Positions 22,479 through 29,385 of a DNA stretch of 29,992 bases are shown piece after piece; position 1 is the first letter of the stretch; every line of letters starts with the position of its first letter. The stretch covers positions 1 to 29,992 of the IMG/VR virus record IMGVR_UViG_3300009176_000064. One strand, 5' to 3'. The DNA is from a virus. The notes beneath the pieces were generated by a model. It had not been told where the DNA came from. It did not search any database and was given only the letters and a program-made list of their open reading frames with translations. The translations under genes and the position numbers were made by a program.

Positions 22479-22852
22479 GGCTTTGGCTCCAGTGCGCGGC
22501 GCAGCGCCTCTGCGTGCTCGTCCGTCTGGCAATCAAGGAAGGCTAATGCGAGCGCCCGCAGCCGCTCGATTTCGGCCTGCAGCTGCTCGCACTCTTTCTC
22601 CGATCCTTGCCACAGACCTTGAAAGATACCGGCTGTGTCACGGGCTACACTTGTATCTGCAAGGGACCGCATGTGCCCTTGCAGTCGCTCGATCTCAAAT
22701 CCCTGTTCCCTGACAATCGCGGCAAGAGCGCCCAGTCGCTCGATCTCGTCGGCGGCCCACCACTCCCGTTCATTCTTGGGAATGTTGGGGTCCATGATCT
22801 GGCGCTCCAATTCTGCGCGAGGGGTGGCTTCATGCTCGACGATGTCGGTCAT
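22475..22852 (-). CDS. Coiled-coil small protein, junction paralogue B
   Basis: From the ATG at 22852 the protein is 125 residues, beginning MTDIVEHEATPRAELERQIM and continuing with long Glu/Arg-rich helices (REQGFEIERLQGHMRSLAD; EKECEQLQAEIERLRALALAF) before ending ALRRALEPKP. The predicted structure is a coiled coil. It shares its start with the 76-residue gene and its end with the neighbouring upstream genes. No enzymatic motif is seen. Confidence 0.65.
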   Translation of the reverse strand: MTDIVEHEATPRAELERQIMDPNIPKNEREWWAADEIERLGALAAIVREQGFEIERLQGHMRSLADTSVARDTAGIFQGLWQGSEKECEQLQAEIERLRALALAFLDCQTDEHAEALRRALEPKP

Positions 22853-23013
22853 GGCTTTGGCTCCAGGGCCGGTGCGCAAGAGCACGGCCACTCCGGGGAG
22901 GTTTCATCGACGGGCAATTCATCCCAGTCGTAGCACCAATGACAATACTTCCCGGTCAACACGCGCCCGCGCCATTTCATGCAATCGCGCCTCCAAGCAT
23001 CTGTCTCGGTCAT
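22849..23013 (-). CDS. Cysteine-rich 54-residue protein
   Basis: This short gene starts at the ATG at 23013 (in the repeat) and ends by ATGA overlap. The product begins MTETDAWRRDCMKWRGRV and contains GKYCHWCYDWDE and WPCSCAP. The CxxC and CxC pairs suggest a small zinc-binding fold. It ends ALEPKP like its neighbours. No close family is recognised; DNA or protein binding is a guess. Confidence 0.6.
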   Translation of the reverse strand: MTETDAWRRDCMKWRGRVLTGKYCHWCYDWDELPVDETSPEWPCSCAPALEPKP

Positions 23014-23123
23014 GGCTTTGGCTCCAGGGCGCGGCGGGCTTGGGCGGCGGATTCGAGCACAAGGGGTGCTAATGCCCGAACCCGCCCCGCAGATCGCCGG
23101 CTAGAACGAACAGCGATCCGCAT
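23010..23123 (-). CDS. Possible tiny or degenerate junction paralogue
   Basis: This 37-residue frame ends VRALAPLVLESAAQARRALEPKP, cited only by its last part. It resembles the C-terminus of the 125-residue coiled-coil gene (RALALAFL ... ALRRALEPKP). It runs into the repeat and overlaps the next start. The frame may be a remnant left by duplication rather than a working gene; no strong ribosome binding site is visible. Confidence 0.35.
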   Translation of the reverse strand: MRIAVRSSRRSAGRVRALAPLVLESAAQARRALEPKP

Positions 23124-23127
23124 CTCG

Positions 23128-23430
23128 TCATCCCGCGGCCTGTTCCTTCGGCCGCAGGTGCGCCGGCAGCGGTTGCTTGACGATGCGTGGCATCGGCTCC
23201 TCCTGCGGCAACTGATGCACGCGCTCGCGTTCGACCGGCAGAAATTTCTTGCGCTCCTCCATCAGCACGGAATTGACCTTGCCAACCATGTTCAGCAGAT
23301 GATCGAGCCACGCGATGTGATCGTAGGTTTCCTGCGCCTGCATGTGGCGCAGGTCATCGCCCCGGACGCGGGCGCCTTCCGCCATCCGCTGTAGTCCGAG
23401 CACTAAATCGGCGAGTCGGTCGGCCATCAT
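23128..23430 (-). CDS. Small helical protein downstream of RecT-like gene
   Basis: This is 100 residues from the ATG at 23430 (AAGGAG upstream), or 99 from the second ATG at 23427, which has better spacing. The sequence is helical (ADRLADLVLGLQRMAEGAR; YDHIAWLDHLLNMVGKVN), with a Pro/Lys-rich C-terminus. It overlaps the stop of the RecT-like gene. The family is not recognised. Position next to an annealing protein suggests a recombination or replication accessory role, by inference. Confidence 0.65.
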   Translation of the reverse strand: MMADRLADLVLGLQRMAEGARVRGDDLRHMQAQETYDHIAWLDHLLNMVGKVNSVLMEERKKFLPVERERVHQLPQEEPMPRIVKQPLPAHLRPKEQAAG

Positions 23431-24299
23431 TGTTCTCCTTCGGTGAAAAATTCCGGCAGCGGTTCGCCCTCCCATCCGGCGATCCAGGCGAGTTCCTCCC
23501 GCTTCATATTCGGATGGCGATATTCGGGCGGAACCGCGCGGCGCTGATGGCCATCGGACTTGGCCTGCTGGCCGTGCTTATATGCTTCGACAAGTTTCAT
23601 CTGCTGGCGAAGCTCCGCGCCGATTTTGGTGATGCGAGCCTTTTCCTCCCCGGTGCGCTGCTTGTAGAAGTCGTTGAAGACTTCCTCGCCGTGCTTGGCC
23701 GCCTCGCGGGCCATGGCCTCAAGAGAAACAGCCGCCCCGCCTGGGCTACCGACTGCGGGCGGGGCGGCATCTGCAGCGTCGAAAGGGGGTGCCAGCTCGG
23801 CGCCGTCAGATTGGGTGATCTTTGCACCGGGGATGTCTGCTACTTCGGTTTCATAGTCGGGCCAGCCGAGGCCGCAGATGCTCAATGTGGTCCGGCGCTT
23901 TGCCTTGGTGACGGCCTTCAGCACGGCATTGGCGCGCGCTTCGCCTTTCAAAATTGACGGGAATGCAACTGAACCCAAGTCCTCGTCCGAGCGACCGTCT
24001 GGCGTATGCGCCTTGACATGAACCGTCAGAATGTCGTCGGCGATGTGACGTGAAACAATCTCCAGCGACACACTATTAATTTTACGAAGTTGGTCAGCAC
24101 AAGTCCGCGTCGGATACAGCGCGAGCTTTCCGTTTAAGGTGATATAGACAAAGGGCTGCGTCAGTGGATTCAGCCCCAGCGATTTGCAGACTGCTTTGTA
24201 GTAGTCGACGCGCTCATCCGGTGTCAGCTTGGCAAGGTCACCCTTGGCAATGACGGATTCCATCACGTCGGCCTCAGGCATCTTTGCGGGCACATTCAT
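23427..24299 (-). CDS. RecT/Bet-like single-strand annealing protein
   Basis: The 290-residue protein resembles the Red-beta/RecT superfamily. It has LTPDERVDYYKAVCKSLGLN (about 25-44), then PLTQPFVYITLNGKLALYPTR, and a conserved helix KAVTKAKRRTTLSICGLG (about 128-145). A Pro/Ala-rich linker (about 165-195) leads to a helical, charged C-terminus. Such proteins pair complementary single strands during phage replication and recombination. No exonuclease partner is visible nearby. I am moderately sure of the superfamily, not of the subfamily. Confidence 0.65.
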   Translation of the reverse strand: MNVPAKMPEADVMESVIAKGDLAKLTPDERVDYYKAVCKSLGLNPLTQPFVYITLNGKLALYPTRTCADQLRKINSVSLEIVSRHIADDILTVHVKAHTPDGRSDEDLGSVAFPSILKGEARANAVLKAVTKAKRRTTLSICGLGWPDYETEVADIPGAKITQSDGAELAPPFDAADAAPPAVGSPGGAAVSLEAMAREAAKHGEEVFNDFYKQRTGEEKARITKIGAELRQQMKLVEAYKHGQQAKSDGHQRRAVPPEYRHPNMKREELAWIAGWEGEPLPEFFTEGEQ

Positions 24300-24529
24300 G
24301 AATTCACATCCTCATGCCTTTGGTCCCACTCGTTATCGCTGATCGTGCTGCGCTGTTCCCTGCGCTCGAGCACAGCCATTCGCCGATCGAGCAGTGTGTT
24401 CCAGTATTGTTGGTCGGCGACCGTTGGCGTCAGCCATTGCTCCATCAGGTGCCGCCATAGTTCGTCGGCCTCATCCCATCGGTAGTGGCGCGTGGCGTCG
24501 GCCCATCGCCGCATGAGGGTTTGTTTCAC
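24296..24529 (-). CDS. Small protein starting the leftward operon, unknown
   Basis: This 77-residue protein starts at GTG 24529 (or ATG 24514) and is helical: RRWADATRHYRWDEADELWR then HLMEQWLTP. Its GTG lies inside a TTCACGTGAA palindrome that resembles a parS site. It overlaps the RecT-like gene by four bases. No family is recognised. Confidence 0.55.
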   Translation of the reverse strand: MKQTLMRRWADATRHYRWDEADELWRHLMEQWLTPTVADQQYWNTLLDRRMAVLERREQRSTISDNEWDQRHEDVNS

Positions 24530-24537
24530 GTGAAGCC
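24522..24537. promoter_or_regulatory. parS-like palindrome TGTTTCACGTGAAGCC
   Basis: This 16-bp site matches 14 of 16 bases of the bacterial parS consensus TGTTTCACGTGAAACA, which chromosomal ParB binds and which is nearly invariant across bacteria. The central ten bases are a perfect palindrome. It lies at the start of the leftward operon, over the proposed GTG start. No ParA or ParB gene is seen in the window, so the protein would have to come from the host or from the unseen part of the genome. Confidence 0.4.
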
Positions 24538-24639
24538 AATGTGCTGATAGGTATGTTCGCCTAGCGTCTTGTCACGTTACACGATGAGGCCGATGCGGCA
24601 ACGGGGCGTCAAAAAAATCTACCGGGAACCGCAGAAGTT

Positions 24640-24669
24640 GTGTTGATAACCGCCGGTATAGGTCAACAC
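24640..24669. promoter_or_regulatory. GTGTTGA / TCAACAC dyad
   Basis: Perfect seven-base arms are separated by 16 bases. This could be a repressor operator or a weak RNA hairpin. Confidence 0.4.
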
Positions 24670-24780
24670 GCCTGCCGCAAGATATGCCGATGGAATGGGC
24701 ATAAGTTGCGGTCAAGGAGGGTGCAATACAACTGGAAAGGATGTGTGGAGGAACCCTCGGGGTGCTACAACATGGCGGTT

Positions 24781-24821
24781 CGTATTATTCCATACCGAAA
24801 TGTGCCAATAGGTATTGTTCC
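24781..24821. promoter_or_regulatory. Repeated operator-like sites in the control region
   Basis: CGTATTATTCCATACC at 24781-24796 and GGTATTGTTCCATTAG at 24811-24826 are related repeats. A third, CGTCTTATTCCATACC, lies near 20300 beside attP. TGTGCCAATAGGTATTG at 24801-24817 recurs with one change upstream of the HNH gene at 26171. Confidence 0.5.
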
Positions 24822-24905
24822 ATTAGTTTGCCAGATACCAGACATTAGCGTTAAGGTAACGCCACCTTAGCTCCCGAAATGCCAGAAGTTTTCAAGCGGC
24901 CGCAA

Positions 24906-24924
24906 CCCCTTATCCCATAAGGGG
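24906..24924. promoter_or_regulatory. CCCCTTAT-CCC-ATAAGGGG dyad
   Basis: A perfect eight-base inverted repeat with a three-base spacer lies 27 bases before the first rightward gene. It is followed by GCAAAAACC rather than a T-run, so an operator or leader hairpin is more likely than a terminator. Confidence 0.5.
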
Positions 24925-24951
24925 GCAAAAACCACGCGCATATGGAGCGCC

Positions 24952-25191
24952 ATGGTTGAGCACCTCGACCAGGAGAGCAAGCTCGAACGCCGCTCGCTGC
25001 GCAAGGCCAACGAGCTGTTCCTGCAACGGCTGCAGGCCGAGCACAGGCGTGCCGAACGCAATCGCCGGGCGCGTGAGGCCTATCACGCCGGCTATGACGG
25101 CAACGACGATTTCAGCCGCTCGATCGACGAGGCCTATGCGGTGATCCGCGAACGGGTGGCGGCCGGCGGCAAAGGGTGGACGCCGCCATGA
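24952..25191 (+). CDS. First rightward early gene, helical charged protein
   Basis: This 79-residue protein is rich in Arg, Glu and Ala (SKLERRSLRKANELFLQRLQ; HRRAERNRRAREAYHAGYDG), suggesting a helical, possibly nucleic-acid-binding product. GGAG lies five bases ahead of the ATG. The stop overlaps the next gene (ATGA). It is the first gene after the control region. I do not recognise it. Confidence 0.65.
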   Translation: MVEHLDQESKLERRSLRKANELFLQRLQAEHRRAERNRRAREAYHAGYDGNDDFSRSIDEAYAVIRERVAAGGKGWTPP

Positions 25192-25415
25192 CCGAGGGGC
25201 AACTGCGCTCGGCACTGAATGCCGCCATCCGGCAGGGCGAGCACAACGCGCAGGCGCTGATCGATACCGCGCTGGTGGTGCGCGATCTCAAGACCGCCAT
25301 CAGGGCGGCGATCGCGGCCATCGACCGCAAGTCATACGAGACCGCGCGGCAGGAACTCAAGCAGGCGCTGGACGAGATGCCGGTCGCCCAGCGCAGGCGA
25401 GAACGTGATGGGTGA
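25188..25415 (+). CDS. Small helical early protein, unknown
   Basis: From the ATG at 25188 this is 75 residues, starting MTEGQLRSALNAAIRQGEH and continuing as helices with many Ala and Arg residues. A GTG four codons earlier is a possible start, but the ATGA overlap favours 25188. It overlaps the next gene by eight bases. No family is recognised. Confidence 0.6.
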   Translation: MTEGQLRSALNAAIRQGEHNAQALIDTALVVRDLKTAIRAAIAAIDRKSYETARQELKQALDEMPVAQRRRERDG

Positions 25416-25602
25416 GCTTGGGGAACGTCTGATCAAGAGCGCCGAGGAAGCAGTCGCCATCGCTGACGATCAGCGCGACCGCATCTTCATGCTGACGCTG
25501 GTGGCCAAGCCGGGCAGTGACCCGATCCGCGCCATCCGCTGGCTGCTCAAGATGGCCCTGCGCCGGTTCCAGCTCCGCTGCACCAACATGCGGGAAATAT
25601 GA
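25408..25602 (+). CDS. Small early protein, unknown
   Basis: This 64-residue protein (MGELGERLIKSAEEAVAIAD ... RRFQLRCTNMREI, cited at its ends) is helical with an amphipathic C-terminus. The ATG at 25408 lies just after a possible GTG at 25405. It overlaps the genes on both sides, so the four small genes before the DUF1376 gene form one translationally coupled run. Function unknown. Confidence 0.6.
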   Translation: MGELGERLIKSAEEAVAIADDQRDRIFMLTLVAKPGSDPIRAIRWLLKMALRRFQLRCTNMREI

Positions 25603-26129
25603 ATGCGATGAAATATCCATGGATGCCATTGTTTAATGGCGATCTCCTCGCGGATACCATGCATTTATCGGCGCAAGAATTTGGCGCCTATATGCTTTTG
25701 ATTATCCACGCCTGGAAGCATGACGGGCGCGTGCCCTACGATCGCGCCTCTAGGATTGCGCGGATTCGGGCTGACCAGTGGCCCAAAGTCTTCAAGCGGC
25801 TGGAGCCATATTTCCAGTGGGACACGGACTCAATGGGACATCGAGTCCATGGTACACACTATAGGGTCTTGGCTGAGTTACACAACGCAGGCGAAATCAC
25901 CAATAAACGCAAGGACGCGGCCCTGCAAATGCACAGCAAACGGCGTGCAAGTGCATCAGTTTTGCATATGCATCCACCTTCACAATCACCTAAAGATACT
26001 TCTCTTGGTAAGGGAAGCGAAGCAGCCGCAGTGCAAGGCACCGAGTATCGGTCGCCGCCAAGGACGAAATCCGACAACGTCCTGCTGCCGCTGCCGCTCG
26101 TCGCTGCAAAGGGCAAGGATGAGGTATAG
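25599..26129 (+). CDS. DUF1376-family protein, likely replication-associated
   Basis: This 176-residue protein has the DUF1376 pattern: KYPWMPLFNGDLLADTMHLS, EFGAYMLLIIHAWKHDG, then a helix RASRIARIRADQWPKVFKRL and an aromatic strand (about residues 5-90). The C-terminal half is Ser/Lys-rich and looks disordered. DUF1376 proteins often sit in phage replication modules near helicases and initiator genes. The ATG overlaps the previous stop. The family assignment is firm; the biochemical role is not known. Confidence 0.8.
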   Translation: MNAMKYPWMPLFNGDLLADTMHLSAQEFGAYMLLIIHAWKHDGRVPYDRASRIARIRADQWPKVFKRLEPYFQWDTDSMGHRVHGTHYRVLAELHNAGEITNKRKDAALQMHSKRRASASVLHMHPPSQSPKDTSLGKGSEAAAVQGTEYRSPPRTKSDNVLLPLPLVAAKGKDEV

Positions 26130-26170
26130 ATGTGTTAAGTTGTGTGGCTATGTATCAGTATGTGGCATAA

Positions 26171-26187
26171 TGTGCCATTAGGTATTG
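26171..26187. promoter_or_regulatory. Second copy of TGTGCC-A/T-ATAGG-like operator
   Basis: TGTGCCATTAGGTATTG at 26171-26187 differs by one base from TGTGCCAATAGGTATTG at 24801. A TGGCA-TAATG-TGCCA dyad overlaps it. It lies about 50 bases before the HNH gene, so the HNH-helicase cassette probably has its own regulated promoter. Confidence 0.5.
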
Positions 26188-26237
26188 CTGTGCTTTCTGC
26201 TTGACGTTTGGGAAAAGTTTATTCAGCCTTCGCAAAC

Positions 26238-26450
26238 ATGCGACGGCTCGCAAGCCGACACCAACGGCTCGTTTGCTATCTTAGACAAGATGGGAAATGT
26301 GCCCTCTGCGGTTTTGATCTCGGAGAGAAATTCGAGGTCGACCATCTGCAACCGTTTAGCCAAAACGGAGCAACGTCATGGTTCAATCTGCAAGCGGTGC
26401 ATCCGCACTGCCATCATTCGAAAACCTCCGCCCAAAACAAAAAGAAATAG
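26238..26450 (+). CDS. HNH endonuclease
   Basis: This is 70 residues from the ATG at 26238; a TTG at 26208 would add ten. The zinc pairs are C21/C24 (CALCG) and a His/Cys-rich cluster ending HPHCHH (H57-H60). The HNH core is VDHLQPF (D35, H36) and N50. The last 73 bases overlap the start of the helicase gene in another frame, which is unusual. The region from here to about 28731 looks lower in GC than its neighbours. It may nick DNA for recombination or replication, or be part of a defence or homing-type cassette. Confidence 0.75.
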   Translation: MRRLASRHQRLVCYLRQDGKCALCGFDLGEKFEVDHLQPFSQNGATSWFNLQAVHPHCHHSKTSAQNKKK

Positions 26451-28213
26451 TCGAAGCATTCCGAGCCGGCGAAAATGTTGTCGTCGCTCAACTGCCAACC
26501 GGCTATGGTAAGACGCTCGCTGCCGCTTCAGCCTTGGCAATTTTGCGAGCACTCAATCAATCCAATCGCATGTTGGTCGTGGCTCAACGACGCGGGCAAG
26601 CGAAGCAGCTCGCCGAGGATTTACCCGATTGCTTGGCGACTTACGGCATCAAGACTCAAACCATCGTCGTTGGTAGAGATCAAGTTCGTGCTCTACGGGC
26701 ACATTCAGATGGCTCTGTCGTCGTATTCATTGTCACGATCCAATCTCTTGTCGCCAGCAAAGATACATGGGAAACAGTCAAAGCATTATTGCAAACTGGT
26801 CTGTGGTTCATCTTTGTAGATGAACACCATCATTACGGCGTCGGAGATGACGGCGACGATGCTGGATGGACTGAACAAATTCGAAATCTCAGCTTCGCGC
26901 GCATGCTCGCAACCAGTGCGACTGCAAGTCGATATGATCGACGTGATGCATTTCCCAAGCCAACGATTGTTGAGACTTATCGAAATGCTGCGGAAGCAGG
27001 CTACATCAAAAAACTATCACTGCACGCCTACCACTACACGATCGATGCTGTAACGGTGGACGGTGAAGTTATTCGCCTGACCACGGAAGAACTAGCACAG
27101 CAAGCAGGATCAGAAACGCCAGAAGCGATCGAAGCATACATGGCCGCACGTAAGATGCGGTTCTCACCAAAATACATTTCGCCACTTGTCATCTTTCCGG
27201 TCGATCGAATTATAGATAAGCGCGCGCAAGGCATCCGTTCGCAATTCCTCATTCAGGCCATGTCGTGCTCGCATGCAAAATGTGTTGTCGATCAGGTGCG
27301 CGCATTGTTGCCAGCAAATCTAAATGTCGATTGGGTTGGCACCGGGCCTAATGGTCGAACGGTGGAGGAAAATGAGAGGATCATCACCTCGTTCTGTCCA
27401 CCAAAAGATAAACTCACTGGACGACGAATGTGGACGCTGGATGGAATTGTCAACGTCGGCCTTGTTGGCGAAGCAATGGATTCCGTTGATGTCAGTGAGA
27501 TCATCTTTTTAACGCCAGCGCGCAAGACAATCACCAATAAACAAACCATCGGTCGCGCAAGTCGGCCGATGCTCTTGCCAAAAGATCTTCCCCAGATCGG
27601 ACACGTCAACGTCGACACCACGAGCCCGATGGCAGACGCTCGCTACATTGGACGCGGCGTTGAACTCTTATTCGATGATGATATCGAGCCTCCTGATGAC
27701 GATGAACCAACAAAACCAAGGGAGCCACCGACACCTGGGCCATACGAAGAATTGCCGGAAAAACTTGGATGGATCATTGCGGATATGCGTCTGCTCGAAA
27801 TTCGGAGCGAACCAATGTTCAAGGCGATATTCGAGAGAACGAGACCGCAAACATCGGAAGCACGTACAGACGAAGAAGTGTCGGTAATCGTCGAGCGTGG
27901 CATTCAGGAATATCTCAATCGTTCTAACAATGCGTCGGTTATCTTCGCTCAGAAACAAGATCAGATCGAAGCTGCTGTTTCCAAAATCGCCAGTCTGGTC
28001 ATTCGGCGTATGGTCGCTCTGAACATGTCGATCGAGCGGACATTGGCCGGTGACATCAAGAAGCGAATCAACACGCAAAAGAGGATAGCATTCGGACCAG
28101 TCAAAGATGCCGACGAAGCAACGCTCGATCGACACTGGGAATGGTTGAAAAATTTAGAGCGCGGCATCCTGCTAGGACACAACTTGGAAGGCTTGCCAAA
28201 GTGGCTGCGGTAA
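26378..28213 (+). CDS. SF2 helicase (DEAD/DEAH-like)
   Basis: This 611-residue protein has Walker A (LPTGYGKT, with K45), motif II (VDEHHH, D148-E149), motif III (TSATAS, 179-184) and motif VI (QTIGRASRP, 389-397), together a DExH-type SF2 helicase core. A Q-motif-like LRPKQKEI precedes Walker A. After motif VI is an acidic linker (DDDIEPPDDDEP) and a helical C-terminal domain (about 460-611) I cannot name. GGAG lies seven bases before the ATG at 26378. It could unwind replication forks or recombination structures, or act in a nuclease-helicase pair with the overlapping HNH. Confidence 0.85.
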   Translation: MVQSASGASALPSFENLRPKQKEIVEAFRAGENVVVAQLPTGYGKTLAAASALAILRALNQSNRMLVVAQRRGQAKQLAEDLPDCLATYGIKTQTIVVGRDQVRALRAHSDGSVVVFIVTIQSLVASKDTWETVKALLQTGLWFIFVDEHHHYGVGDDGDDAGWTEQIRNLSFARMLATSATASRYDRRDAFPKPTIVETYRNAAEAGYIKKLSLHAYHYTIDAVTVDGEVIRLTTEELAQQAGSETPEAIEAYMAARKMRFSPKYISPLVIFPVDRIIDKRAQGIRSQFLIQAMSCSHAKCVVDQVRALLPANLNVDWVGTGPNGRTVEENERIITSFCPPKDKLTGRRMWTLDGIVNVGLVGEAMDSVDVSEIIFLTPARKTITNKQTIGRASRPMLLPKDLPQIGHVNVDTTSPMADARYIGRGVELLFDDDIEPPDDDEPTKPREPPTPGPYEELPEKLGWIIADMRLLEIRSEPMFKAIFERTRPQTSEARTDEEVSVIVERGIQEYLNRSNNASVIFAQKQDQIEAAVSKIASLVIRRMVALNMSIERTLAGDIKKRINTQKRIAFGPVKDADEATLDRHWEWLKNLERGILLGHNLEGLPKWLR

Positions 28214-28731
28214 AAATCATCCGGCCGCCTGTTTGCTCTGATCCAGCAACCGACATCCCGCGCGAGCAATGGCCAGAGCTGATCGCCGAACGCAAGAGTT
28301 TCTGTAACGGCGTGCTTCCGCGTGACTGTCGCATGCTGCTGTTCTTCGTTGATGATGCCGAAAAAGCAGATTGGCTCGGCTACGGTTCACGCAACAACTA
28401 CCTGCATGAGGCGCTTGGACTCGATCCGCAGCAAGTCACATGGGCAATCGACGGCTTACGTCAACTCAAACCTGACGAGCCCATTGCCTATGATTGGGCG
28501 CAGAAACTTGGGAAGCAGGGTCGGCCAAAGAAGGGTAAAGAAAACCTTGCAATACAAGGTTTAAAATATGGAACCCGAGCGCATTGGCTTGTCCGTCTCG
28601 ATCGCGAGGGACACGCGGATCTTGCAACAAAGGTTAGATCCGGTGAAATGTCAGCTAACGCCGCAGCCGAGAAGTTGGGATGGCGCAAGAAACCAAAATT
28701 CGTTTGTCCTAATTGCGGTTTCACAACATGA
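28201..28731 (+). CDS. Unknown protein with C-terminal zinc-ribbon-like end
   Basis: Using the GTG at 28201 (GGAAGG about nine bases upstream), this is 176 residues; the frame is open upstream but overlaps the helicase. It contains an acidic and aromatic N-terminal half (MLLFFVDDAEKADWLGYG), a basic middle (LGKQGRPKKGKENLA), and GEMSANAAAEKLGWRKKP. The last part is a motif seen in several phage and plasmid proteins of unknown function. It ends with CPNCGFTT, a single zinc knuckle pair. A DNA-binding role is inferred. Confidence 0.6.
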   Translation: MAAVKIIRPPVCSDPATDIPREQWPELIAERKSFCNGVLPRDCRMLLFFVDDAEKADWLGYGSRNNYLHEALGLDPQQVTWAIDGLRQLKPDEPIAYDWAQKLGKQGRPKKGKENLAIQGLKYGTRAHWLVRLDREGHADLATKVRSGEMSANAAAEKLGWRKKPKFVCPNCGFTT

Positions 28732-28889
28732 CCCCCACCGAACAGCAAATCCTCGACCTGCTCGAGCGCAAGCCAGGCCTCGTCAACTTCACGCCGACCT
28801 ACCGCTGGCTGATCGAGGCCGTCGAGCTGCTGCTGCGTCACCAGATCGAACTGCGCGAGGAACTGCGCAACAACGGAATATTGCGGTGA
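28728..28889 (+). CDS. Small helical protein upstream of NusG-like gene
   Basis: This 53-residue protein (MTPTEQQILDLLERKPGLVN and a C-terminal helix WLIEAVELLLRHQIELREEL, cited in parts) starts by ATGA overlap and ends by TGA overlap with the GTG of the NusG-like gene. It is likely translated together with that factor. I do not recognise it; a regulatory partner is only a guess. Confidence 0.55.
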   Translation: MTPTEQQILDLLERKPGLVNFTPTYRWLIEAVELLLRHQIELREELRNNGILR

Positions 28890-29362
28890 CCTGGTGGGTC
28901 GTCCAGACCGAGAGCCAGCGCGAGCACGTCGTGCGCGTCCTACTTATGCGCGCCAGATACGAAACCTACATTCCGCGCATCAAGCACCGCAGCCGCATCA
29001 GCCCGCTATTCCCAAGCTATCTGTTCGTTCGATCGGCCGACCGCTGGTACCCCGTACGCTGGACCGACCATGTGGTGCGCGTGCTGATGTCCGGCGATCA
29101 GCCTGCGCAATTACCCGAGGCCGCGATCACCAGCATCCGCAAACGGGAATCCGGCGGATTCATCCGGCTACCCGCACCCCCGCAATTGCGCAAAGGGCAG
29201 CATGTGCGCGTCATCCGCGGCAGTTTCGAGGGATTGCTCGCCGTGCATCAGGGCATGGGCAGCAGGGAACGGGTCTGGGTGTTGCTCAACCTGATGGGCC
29301 AGCAAGTACCAGTGGAGCTACCCTGCAGGGATATTCAACCACTACCCGTTGTGGCGCATTAG
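28886..29362 (+). CDS. NusG-like transcription elongation factor
   Basis: From GTG 28886 (overlapping the previous stop) this is 158 residues with an NGN domain and a KOW domain. The NGN part starts WWVVQTESQREHVVRVLLMRAR and includes FPSYLFVRS. The KOW part is LRKGQHVRVIRGSFEGLLAV (about 101-120). Length and order match NusG/RfaH proteins. As a phage copy it probably acts as a specialised antiterminator or pausing factor. The adjacent inverted repeats (29386-29548) are candidate targets. It is too short and has the wrong fold to be lambda N or Q. Confidence 0.88.
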   Translation: MTWWVVQTESQREHVVRVLLMRARYETYIPRIKHRSRISPLFPSYLFVRSADRWYPVRWTDHVVRVLMSGDQPAQLPEAAITSIRKRESGGFIRLPAPPQLRKGQHVRVIRGSFEGLLAVHQGMGSRERVWVLLNLMGQQVPVELPCRDIQPLPVVAH

Positions 29363-29385
29363 CAAATCATGTACAAATCACATCA

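Larger units (their letters stand above)
22471..23027 (-). repeat. Three copies of a 22-bp gene-junction repeat
   Basis: The 22-bp sequence from TCGGTCATGG to GGCTCCAG (+ strand) occurs exactly at 22471-22492, 22845-22866 and 23006-23027. On the coding strand each copy encodes the end of one gene (LEPKP and stop) plus the start of the next (ATGACCGA). The repeat therefore carries both a ribosome-binding GGAG and a coupled ATGA start. Confidence 0.9.
24530..24951. promoter_or_regulatory. Divergent early control region
   Basis: This 422-bp gap lies between the leftward and rightward early operons. It holds a GTGTTGA/TCAACAC dyad, two TATT-x-TTCCAT repeats, a CAATAGGTATTG palindrome and a strong CCCCTTAT/ATAAGGGG dyad. 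An open frame at 24640-24870 has a poor start and unconvincing sequence. Both early promoters should lie here, but no -35/-10 pair is clear enough to name. Confidence 0.65.

Noticed and set aside
24640-24870. 76-residue frame in the early control region
   Set aside because: Its GTG start lacks a ribosome binding site, and the frame crosses several dyads and repeats that look regulatory.
26475-26819. 114-residue plus-strand frame within the helicase gene
   Set aside because: Out-of-frame shadow of the helicase coding sequence that carries all the motor motifs.
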